DNA of 64,000 nucleotides from Rhodothermaceae bacterium. GTDB lineage: Bacteria; Bacteroidota; Rhodothermia; Rhodothermales; Bin80. The stretch lies in the NCBI GenBank assembly GCA_009838195.1, contig VXSC01000047.1, positions 62,001-126,000 of the forward strand. The letters are read 5' to 3'. Positions 18,301 to 25,477 of the stretch are shown here, one piece after another (within the stretch, counting starts at the first letter, position 1; each line of letters starts with the position of its first letter). Made by a program: the position numbers and the translations under genes. The notes beneath the pieces are model-generated. The model was given only the letters and a program-made list of their open reading frames with translations, had not been told where the DNA came from and made no database searches.

Positions 18301-20266
18301 CAACCGAATCGGTTGGGGACAGAACGCGATTGCCAGGGAACACAGCGCGGCGATTGGTGGACAACTTCGTGAGACAATTGAGGAGGACTTCCGAACGGGA
18401 AAAGTCAATCTGCTCAGTTGCACGACTACGCTGGAACTTGGGGTAGATCTGGGAGATTTGGAGGCCACTATTTGTAAGAACATGCCTCCAGGCATTACCA
18501 ACTATCAGCAACGCACAGGTCGGGCGGGCCGCCGTGCTCAAGCCGCACCGGTAGCGTTAACGATTGCACGAAACACCAACTATGATCAAGCATGCTTCGG
18601 AAGATTTAACGGGTATCTTTCAGATCGCCCTGCAGTTCCCTATATAGCTCTGGAAAATGCTAACTTTTTTCGGCGCCATCAAATCTCCATAGTTCTTGCC
18701 CATTTCTTCCGTAATAAGGTAATCAAGGAAGGGATGGGAGCCCCTCAGTTGAAGGATCTCCTAGGTGATTTTCTATCCCAGGAAGATGTCGAAGATTTCA
18801 TGGATACCTTCCTGAAATGGCTAGAAAGCGATGAGGGAACCCAAGCACAGGAGCTAGCCTGTGATCTTATTTCTACCCTACCGGCTAAATTCCGCCACAT
18901 TGGACTCCAGCACGAAAAACTATCTGAACACTTGCGAAAAGAATTGAAACGGTTTGTTTACGATATTGCATCCCGATGGCAGTTGCTACAAGAACGTCGC
19001 TTGGAGGCACGAGAAATTAACCGTGATGACATTGCATCTATAATGCAACGACAACAAGATAATCTACTAAACCAGTTCCTTGTCAACGCACTATCCAGAT
19101 CAGCAATCATACCGACCTACAGCTTCCCCGTGCATAGCTGCAGGCTTGAGATCGTCAAGGGACGATATCAGCGTCCTACACGATTTGGGAACCTAGACGC
19201 AGATCTTCAGCTAGACCGGACGGCTGCACTCGCCATCTCCGAATATGCTCCTGAGGCAGAGATTGTGGCAGGCGGAAAAATCTGGACCAGCAGTGGAATC
19301 GTTCGATATCCTAAAGCCTTTATGCCAATCCTTGTGTATAGGATCTGCAAGCGATGTTTACATGTTGAAATTAAGGACGACCGCAAAGCTCTTGACGATA
19401 GCTGCTCGCAATGCGACACTCCTTATAAGAATTCTTTTTCCGAAATAAGGAAGTTCATTGAGCCCAGGGGCTTTCTTACATCATACAGCGAACGACACGG
19501 CAAAGACCCTGGTGCAACCCGATTAAGACCGCGTTCCGCGGACGAAGCTCGGCTTATAACACGTGCATCACCACAACGATATGTAGAAACGGATTTGGTA
19601 GGAGTCCGAACTTTTTTCGCTCCCGCCTTCCCCATGGACGGCAACAAAGACCTTAGGGGACGCATGTTTATCGTGAATCGAGGAACTCATGGCGGTGGAT
19701 TTCTTCGGTGTAATAAATGTGAGTTTAGCATGCCGGCTCCCCAAGATGCAAGATTTGGAAAAATTGTGAGCGAAAAACACAATAACCCCCGTACCGGGTA
19801 TCCCTGTCCAGTTGAGGACTTGCAGAGTCCGGTTGACTTGGGCCATATCTTCGAGACGGATGTACGTGCCTTTTGTTTTGACATGCCCATTCCGCTTACC
19901 GATGATGACTCTGGGGAGTCCAATGAGAAGGACTTCCTTAGAACACTTGCTGAAGCGCTCAGGCGTGCTGCTGTCCGAAAACTTCAGATTGATACTCGCG
20001 ACCTAGTAGCCACTTTTCAGTGGGACCAAGGTAATCCAGTGGTGATTCTGTACGATTCCGTGCCGGGGGGAGCGGGTTATGCTCAACGTCTTGGGAATGG
20101 GACTTTTGCAATAACCAAACTAGTTCAGGAAGCACTTGGGGTGCTTGAATGCTGGGCAGAATGTGCCAGTTCGTGCGTTAGATGTCTAAACGACTACAGC
20201 AATCAGACACACTGGGATAAATTTGACCGCCATCTTGTTCTTCCTTGGATGCAAGATCTTTTTTGA
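15350..20266 (+). CDS. Large DEAD/DEAH-type helicase with DUF1998 C-terminus (DruE-like)
   Basis: I start at the ATG at 15350, two bases after the preceding stop; an ATG at 15314 inside the previous gene would add 12 residues. The product is about 1638 residues. Helicase motifs are TGTGSGKTE (Walker A, residues about 119-127), YPLNALANDQ (Ia), LDEIHTYAG (Walker B/DEIH, about 271-279), GTSASL (III) and QRTGRAGRR (VI, about 1055). Several zinc-ribbon-like pairs are visible, such as CRNCGEPY, CVVCGNRERR and YECDKCG. The last 43 residues carry the four-cysteine CWAECASSCVRC cluster that marks DUF1998/MrfA-type helicases. Very large helicases of this class are DruE of Druantia and relatives in DISARM-like systems. 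No methyltransferase lies nearby, which favours a Druantia type III-like pair. Confidence 0.8.
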   Translation: MPRDIAPLLLRDRLRKTLVRYIATAVPVSTTRAPELARAVREALEDSSLELTKGPFLESLPDFRKKGSIQELMDSGILTDHWHALQKPDSEWLLTRSLHEHQEQAIRQSTTNRNFIVATGTGSGKTECFLLPIVDRLLREEKLTEPGVRAVIIYPLNALANDQLYFRLAPLLLRQLGDPGITFGRFTGQVRSSANRREEELRLLDNVALRHALGLDTSVSSLPKSWLLSRSEMLETPPHILITNYAMLEHLLLLPRNAPLFHNARLQFIVLDEIHTYAGAQAIEVAFLLRKLKVYLGLEAGTIQAIGTSASLNVDDLQELAKFASDLFGEEFDAKCDLITGERKIHPNLLSDIPEIQLGPEKWIEVGNVVSEMLSDNAQSIEEWNENCECCDGIEELLHLDGHDLKGALNTRLAEISEVRSVAHELTDGLRDFESLANTTFPNSSSKTRNRALRSLISAVVFARPDNSEFPILPARYHLAVTGIDGGVVRLDSESKEGWSDFRPKKSHSDKSGVPYFGVLPCRNCGEPYLEGWYVRGRIFGKPVPGAKRAIFRIAALGDITAFEMGVGEEETVDEDEERLYVNPQTGIAESTFTPDGVQIIMHRLREDEDEKRLYLHACVVCGNRERRFPEPITTLHPGDDALAAVATQVLFEALPNQEDSETPKPLGGRKLLAFSDNRQDAAFFAPFFQRTSLNVTLRTCIVQAVREANDGGGLPLRQVRNKVWWLLNDGGQIAYKVYHQLINTSDKDAKDILFAQIIAEFFVLGQIRTSLEGLGIALVEYDQSSLDRLAEAIRSTAGNLSHVEARVFAELTLDRIRHERLIADPNDELDLSDEAIWGPFKKQKNRCINLQRNSSKQDRHIFGLLPRGAADNRSTWILEYRLNLSRDQAFQVLEKFWQCAREESLLIRANHRGYGLNLEKLRIINGIDLRFYECDKCGTRTYRSVRKICPSWRCDGRLNELCPEIRSDLIKENHYAHMYLREANRIGWGQNAIAREHSAAIGGQLRETIEEDFRTGKVNLLSCTTTLELGVDLGDLEATICKNMPPGITNYQQRTGRAGRRAQAAPVALTIARNTNYDQACFGRFNGYLSDRPAVPYIALENANFFRRHQISIVLAHFFRNKVIKEGMGAPQLKDLLGDFLSQEDVEDFMDTFLKWLESDEGTQAQELACDLISTLPAKFRHIGLQHEKLSEHLRKELKRFVYDIASRWQLLQERRLEAREINRDDIASIMQRQQDNLLNQFLVNALSRSAIIPTYSFPVHSCRLEIVKGRYQRPTRFGNLDADLQLDRTAALAISEYAPEAEIVAGGKIWTSSGIVRYPKAFMPILVYRICKRCLHVEIKDDRKALDDSCSQCDTPYKNSFSEIRKFIEPRGFLTSYSERHGKDPGATRLRPRSADEARLITRASPQRYVETDLVGVRTFFAPAFPMDGNKDLRGRMFIVNRGTHGGGFLRCNKCEFSMPAPQDARFGKIVSEKHNNPRTGYPCPVEDLQSPVDLGHIFETDVRAFCFDMPIPLTDDDSGESNEKDFLRTLAEALRRAAVRKLQIDTRDLVATFQWDQGNPVVILYDSVPGGAGYAQRLGNGTFAITKLVQEALGVLECWAECASSCVRCLNDYSNQTHWDKFDRHLVLPWMQDLF

Positions 20267-20466
20267 TAAAACTCTGTCCTCGGGGCTACCGGAGTTGTTG
20301 CCACCTCCTCCTTTTTCCCACCTCGATTTACCGATTTTCCGTCCTCACCTAAGGTAAGGATTCAAATGAAGAGGCAACACCTCACAGCGACATGGAATCG
20401 CACTTCATATCTCACGAACCATTGTATTAAATACGCCGTTCCAACAGAAAGAATGGTTTATTATAC

Positions 20467-21195
20467 ATGATTCTCCTTATCGACTACGATAACCTTCCGA
20501 GAAGTTTAATGGAAGCAAATTTGCGCCAAGTTATGGAAATACTACTGGCCAAAGTTGACCTTTCAGCTCGGGCTCCCATTAACAGAATTTCCAGTCGATT
20601 ATATGGAGGTTGGCTAAAAGGAAAATCGTTGTCATTCAAGGCTAGGCAACTGCTTGAGCAAATTAATGACTATTTCCCTTTAGCCCTTTCAACAACAGAT
20701 CATGGCAAAGTAATCGTAGTTACCGAATTGGCACGATCGCTCGCGCGTGACCCTCAACATGATTTTACACACACATTCAGATTACGCTCTAAACCAGAGT
20801 TTAGAGTGAAACTCTTCCCGCTTAGAGACTGTGTAGAACCGTTGAATTGTAGGATTAAAGAGGTAAATTCTTTCGTTTACAATAATCTTTGCCCAAGAGC
20901 GAATTGTAATGTAACACCTGAAGCAGCATTCTATAAAGCAGAGCAGAAGCTAGTTGACTCCATGATCGTAGTTGATCTGGTACATTACGCAATTCATCAT
21001 CAGGAACACATAGTGTTGGTATCTGGCGATGATGACATGTGGCCAGGTATCCGGTATGCCTTGCTACAAGATGCTATGATCACGCATGTTATTCCAAAGC
21101 GCCCGCGCTACGGGAAAAACCCCTACAGGAAACTATCCACTCAAAATTATACCCCCATAACATTGTACCAAGAGACTGAAACTGATGTTATTTGA
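20467..21195 (+). CDS. NYN-domain (PIN-like) putative ribonuclease
   Basis: A 242-residue protein. LIDYDN at the N-terminus supplies Asp6 and Asp8, KLVDSMIVVDL supplies Asp164 and Asp170, and VSGDDDMWPGI supplies Asp188-190. This is the acidic constellation of NYN/PIN-like metal-dependent nucleases of the LabA/DUF88 type. The length is within the family range for a single domain with a short tail. The last codons overlap the next gene by 11 bases, so the pair is probably translationally coupled. The region is AT-richer than the genes before it, suggesting separate acquisition. In this setting it is a candidate effector nuclease controlled by the NTPase. Confidence 0.75.
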   Translation: MILLIDYDNLPRSLMEANLRQVMEILLAKVDLSARAPINRISSRLYGGWLKGKSLSFKARQLLEQINDYFPLALSTTDHGKVIVVTELARSLARDPQHDFTHTFRLRSKPEFRVKLFPLRDCVEPLNCRIKEVNSFVYNNLCPRANCNVTPEAAFYKAEQKLVDSMIVVDLVHYAIHHQEHIVLVSGDDDMWPGIRYALLQDAMITHVIPKRPRYGKNPYRKLSTQNYTPITLYQETETDVI

Positions 21196-23464
21196 CAACT
21201 TCAAACGTATCGTTACAACTTTTGCTGACGAGGACAGCGAGATGGCGTGGGATGGAGACGGGACCCTTTTGTTGGGGATTCGCGGAATAGAGGTTGTAGC
21301 AAAGATCATGCAAACACCAAATGGAATTCAAGTTGAACATGACGATGTTTTATGGAATGCAGAGCAGTGGATTTGGTCATACCTCGCTAAGCTTGATCGA
21401 CTAGCAGATCGAATCACCCGTTCTGTTTCCCCTCCCGATCACTATGTATCTCCGAGTGGTAAACTGCTAGATTGGGAAAATCAACCTGAGAAGGAATTTT
21501 CTGACGCAAAACAGGAACTTCAAAAAAGGTTTAGTCAACATCCGGTTGACATGACATTAATATATTTTTTGACTTCTGATGCAGGGGAAGGAAAAACCTC
21601 ATTGATTGAAAAAATCTCTGTCGACCAAGCTGAAGCATTCAAAAGAAAGGATACCCAAACGCTCGTCCTACCGGTTTCTCTTGGCGGGCGTCCATTCTTA
21701 CGCTTGGACGACGCGGTTATTGCATCGCTTTCAAATCGGTTCCGATTCCCCTTCCTTTACTATGACTCGTTCATTGAACTTGTTAAAATGGGAGTAATCA
21801 TCCCGGCGTTTGACGGTTATGAAGAGATGCTTGCAGAAACCAAATCAGGTGAAGCTATTTCGGCAATTGGTGACCTAGTCGATCAATTGTCTTCTAACGG
21901 AACCTTACTTGTTGCAGCTAGAAAAGCATATTTTGATTCTTCCTTTAGTTCTCAATCCAAATTACTTGACTCAGTTCGCCGAGAACAAAAGGTAGACGTT
22001 TGCCGAATCGCTCTGGATCGCTGGAGTCGTGAAGTATTTCTCAAATATGCGAAAAAACGGAATGTCCCAACTCCTCCTCAAGAACTACATGGTAAAGTAG
22101 CACGCAAGCTTAAGAATGATAAGCATCCAGTCCTTACTAGGGCGGTCCTTGTTCGAAGACTCATTGATGTTGTCACAGAGGAGGGTGATCTTGATAAATT
22201 TCTACAACGACTAGGCCAATCACCGACTGATTATTTTTTCGACTTTGTTGAGGGTATTGTTGAACGAGAGGCCCGCGAAAAATGGATTGATACTTCCGGT
22301 ACAAAAAAGTCATCCTTACTCACTAAGGATGAGCATCACGAATTACTTTCGCAAATTGCTTTTGAAATGTGGGTCAACGGGGTTGAGACTATTGGCCTTG
22401 ACGTCGTTCGACTTGTCGTTCAAATTTTTGTAGAAGAAAAGAACTTGACACCCGCTATCCTACGACAAATAAACAACCGCATCAATCATCATTCTCTCCT
22501 GCGCCTCGATGATTCCGCAGGTTCCATCAAGCGAATACGGTTTGATCACGAAGACTTTCGGGCATTCTATTTGGGACAGGCCTTAGCTCGAGCATTAGAT
22601 TCAAGGGATGAGTCAAATGCAAGACTGATTCTTGATGCTCATCAGTTATCCAATCCGGTGACTAACGAAACTGCCCGCTATCTTACATCTTTGGATACTT
22701 CGGTCCTGGGATCAAAAAAGGTGATTGAATACCTTCATCACTTGGCAGGAGGCCAACAACCTGTTTCCTACATTCGGGAAAACTGCGGTACGTTGATGCT
22801 GGAATTAGCGGAGCGCACAGCAATCACTCATTCGATCACTGGCGTAAATTTCCCGGAAAATGCCTTAGAGCAACGGAAAATAAAAAATCTGAATGTGTCG
22901 AATTCTTTATTTAATTCAACCAGCCTTTCAAATTCCAATATCCTCAACTGCACCTTTGAAAACTGTCGCTTCGTGGAATTGGCGCTTAATGGTAAGCACA
23001 ACCTAGATGGGACAGTTTTTGATGACGAATGTTCGTTCGACTCCGTATCCGTTGGCAACGATTTCGATGGGGAATACAGGAAATTCTTCAACCCGAATAA
23101 GGTAAAAGCCGTCCTCAAGAACCATGGATTTATCCTTGGGTCTCAGCAGAATTCCATCTCTGAACATTCTGATCTCACGAAGATGGACAAGAATATGAAA
23201 ATCGCCCTGCGTTTTATTCGAATGTTCGCCCGCTCAACTGTCGTTGCAGAAAATACTGTGCGTACACGACTCGGTACGCAACATGGTGTTTTTTTTAACA
23301 ACATCCTATCGAAACTTCAGAAAGCTGACCTTATCGAGCCTATCTCAAGTCCCGGCAACAGGCGCAGATACCGCCTAATAGTGCCATTGTCTGAGATAGA
23401 CGAACTAGTTGAAAACTCGGGGAGCACATTTGAGCAGTTTATTGCGAATGCATCGAACCATTGA
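21185..23464 (+). CDS. NACHT/STAND-type NTPase with pentapeptide-repeat and winged-helix-like C-terminus
   Basis: A 759-residue protein. Residues about 1-115 form an N-terminal domain of unknown type. Walker A is SDAGEGKTS (131-139), Walker B is VIIPAFDGYEEM (204-215) and the arginine-sensor-like strand is LLVAARKAYF (241-250). IRFDHEDFRAFYLGQALA (451-468) resembles the conserved F-x-H-x-x-F-x-E/A-F/Y element of NACHT winged-helix domains. Residues about 560-625 are short N/S/C-rich pentapeptide-like repeats (LNVSNSLFNSTSLSNSNI). The tail (about 670-745) looks like a winged helix (TVRTRLGTQHGVFFNNILSKLQKADLIEP). No nuclease motif lies in this chain; the overlapping upstream NYN gene could provide it. 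I know of no characterised system with exactly this pairing. Confidence 0.7.
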   Translation: MLFDNFKRIVTTFADEDSEMAWDGDGTLLLGIRGIEVVAKIMQTPNGIQVEHDDVLWNAEQWIWSYLAKLDRLADRITRSVSPPDHYVSPSGKLLDWENQPEKEFSDAKQELQKRFSQHPVDMTLIYFLTSDAGEGKTSLIEKISVDQAEAFKRKDTQTLVLPVSLGGRPFLRLDDAVIASLSNRFRFPFLYYDSFIELVKMGVIIPAFDGYEEMLAETKSGEAISAIGDLVDQLSSNGTLLVAARKAYFDSSFSSQSKLLDSVRREQKVDVCRIALDRWSREVFLKYAKKRNVPTPPQELHGKVARKLKNDKHPVLTRAVLVRRLIDVVTEEGDLDKFLQRLGQSPTDYFFDFVEGIVEREAREKWIDTSGTKKSSLLTKDEHHELLSQIAFEMWVNGVETIGLDVVRLVVQIFVEEKNLTPAILRQINNRINHHSLLRLDDSAGSIKRIRFDHEDFRAFYLGQALARALDSRDESNARLILDAHQLSNPVTNETARYLTSLDTSVLGSKKVIEYLHHLAGGQQPVSYIRENCGTLMLELAERTAITHSITGVNFPENALEQRKIKNLNVSNSLFNSTSLSNSNILNCTFENCRFVELALNGKHNLDGTVFDDECSFDSVSVGNDFDGEYRKFFNPNKVKAVLKNHGFILGSQQNSISEHSDLTKMDKNMKIALRFIRMFARSTVVAENTVRTRLGTQHGVFFNNILSKLQKADLIEPISSPGNRRRYRLIVPLSEIDELVENSGSTFEQFIANASNH

Positions 23465-23518
23465 ATTGATTCTCTTCTTGACAGCCTGATCAGTACTGCA
23501 TAATTCAATAAACTCGTA

Positions 23519-25477
23519 CTATTGGTTCTGCAGTTGAGAGCCACTGTCCAATAAGCGCTGCAGAGCAAGTCCCGACTCGTGCGTTGGATCTAACTCCAAT
23601 AGTGTCTGCACCGCCCTGCTCGCACCGGTCCAGTTCCCTCGAAGTACATGATTGCGAGCTAACTGCAATTGGAATTCCGGAACCTCCGGCTCCAAAAATA
23701 CCGCCCGCTCAAAGTGCTCCTCTGCGAGCTCTAATTGCCTCTTGCGCTGGTGTAGAACACCCAAACGGAAATGTATACTGCCGGACTCTTCGAGGTCATT
23801 GGCAGCACCATAGTAGTCCACTGCTTCATCTAGACGCCCCTGTGCCGCAAGCACATCCGCCGCATAAGCATATGGCAAAGCCAGGTAAGGATACTCCTGG
23901 AGCAATGCAAGACTCGCCTTTAGGGCGAGATGGTATGAACCCTGTTCAACATAATGTGCCCGCAACCGCTCCGTAGCAGCAAACCATGTCAGTTCCCCAT
24001 CATCCAGCTGGTGTGCAAGTTCCTCCGCTGTGGAAGCAGCCTGCATGGTATCCGGGACTACGTCCAGATCCGCATCCAACGGTTGGAAAGGCCAGGAACT
24101 CAGAAGTTTCTGCAAGCGCAACTGCCCAAAAATAGAATCAACCTGGGTGAAAAGTACTTCTGAACGAGCAACCTCCCTGGGTACATAGTTCAATCGCTGA
24201 CCACCGATCCGAGACTCATATACCGCATCGTAAAACGCATCCGCAACCACAAAATACCCCTCCAGATTCGGATGCAGATGCTCCAGCATCAGATCGGATC
24301 CTATAATATTCTCATTTGCCTGCTCCCGTAGAGAACCCTGGGTGTCAACAAGTATCGCTCCGGCACCTGCAGCCTCCTCCCTGATGATCTGATTCACCTC
24401 TTCTGTCGCTCGAAACCGCAGTTGATCCAAATCTTTCGCCATAATGTATGCTTGGCGAGCCTGAGCATAGTCTCCCTGCATATCCGTCAGCGTCCCCAGG
24501 GCGAACCATGATTGTGCAGCCATTGAGTCCAGTGCGACGACCTTGCGCATCCGCTCAATAGATACGGGCAGGGATTCGGAACGCAGCGCCTCCTCATAGG
24601 CTCGTTCCCATTGGTCTGGATCAACAGAAGCCATCAATCCACTTTGGAACGGAGGATGAGTGCGTTCATTACTGGCTACCGTACCAATAAATACCGGTAT
24701 GCCATGCCTCTGGTACTTACCCAAGATACCGCGCAGGTTTCCCCTGAACTGTCGCATCCCAGCCTGATACGTATCTGAGCCCAGTTCAATCTCCTGCCGT
24801 TGAACCATTCGTTCCATCAGGGTCGATGAACCCTCCCGGTTCCGGCTTACCACTTGTACAGCCTGACTCAACGCACTTCGAATCAACTGAAGTGTGCGCC
24901 ATGACTGAAGTCGGAGATACAGATTCACTACCTGGCGGTAACGTCCCAGGGATTGTGACGAGCCTACACCGAGTGCCCCATAGAATTCATTATGGCCGGC
25001 GTAGATCAGGACCGCATCTGGAGACTGGTCAAGAATTTCATTCACCTGATCCAGGATCGTGTAGGAATTGATTGCTGCCATCGCGACGTTGACCAATTCC
25101 ACCCTGCGCTCCGGCCAAGTCTGCTGAAGGCGCTGCTCCAGCATGCGCGAGAAACTGCCCCCATAGTAGTACGGATAACCAGCAGCACTGGAGCCCCCCT
25201 GAACAAAGATTCGCAGTGTAGTGCTGTCTCTATCTGCACGAAAGACATCATGCAACCCGGTTGGAACCCGGACTTCCTGATTGAAATAACGATGGGCAAC
25301 TTCACGGTTCATGACAAGGTAGTCCGGAGCAGCCTCCACCGGCACAAACAGAGGGTAGTCCTCGCCAAAACCAATGATCCGAAGCCCGCCCTCAACCAGT
25401 ACAAAAAAGAGTACTGGGATACTCCACATCAGCACGTAATACACCCACTTCCTTTCTATGCTGTCTCTTTGAGACAT
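23519..25477 (-). CDS. Membrane-anchored SGNH-like hydrolase with C-terminal TPR repeats
   Basis: A 652-residue protein. An N-terminal transmembrane anchor (residues about 10-32, VYYVLMWSIPVLFFVLVEGG) is followed by an SGNH-like domain. Block I is FVQGGSSAAGYP, with Ser in place of the usual GDS context. Block III is IYAGHNEFYG, and block V is LEHLHPN. Residues about 500-640 contain TPR-type repeats (YGAANDLEESGSIHFRLGVL, LAEEHFERAVFLEP, VLRGNWTGASRAVQTLLEL). The ATG overlaps the stop of the GH13 gene (ATGA, base 25477), so it is coupled to it. The fold fits an ester- or acetyl-group-handling enzyme at the cell surface; the substrate is unknown. Confidence 0.75.
   Translation of the reverse strand: MSQRDSIERKWVYYVLMWSIPVLFFVLVEGGLRIIGFGEDYPLFVPVEAAPDYLVMNREVAHRYFNQEVRVPTGLHDVFRADRDSTTLRIFVQGGSSAAGYPYYYGGSFSRMLEQRLQQTWPERRVELVNVAMAAINSYTILDQVNEILDQSPDAVLIYAGHNEFYGALGVGSSQSLGRYRQVVNLYLRLQSWRTLQLIRSALSQAVQVVSRNREGSSTLMERMVQRQEIELGSDTYQAGMRQFRGNLRGILGKYQRHGIPVFIGTVASNERTHPPFQSGLMASVDPDQWERAYEEALRSESLPVSIERMRKVVALDSMAAQSWFALGTLTDMQGDYAQARQAYIMAKDLDQLRFRATEEVNQIIREEAAGAGAILVDTQGSLREQANENIIGSDLMLEHLHPNLEGYFVVADAFYDAVYESRIGGQRLNYVPREVARSEVLFTQVDSIFGQLRLQKLLSSWPFQPLDADLDVVPDTMQAASTAEELAHQLDDGELTWFAATERLRAHYVEQGSYHLALKASLALLQEYPYLALPYAYAADVLAAQGRLDEAVDYYGAANDLEESGSIHFRLGVLHQRKRQLELAEEHFERAVFLEPEVPEFQLQLARNHVLRGNWTGASRAVQTLLELDPTHESGLALQRLLDSGSQLQNQ

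Noticed and set aside
12081-20266. DISARM system as an explanation of the helicase
   Set aside because: No methyltransferase and no separate DrmA/DrmB/DrmC genes are in the neighbourhood; the two-gene layout fits Druantia type III better.
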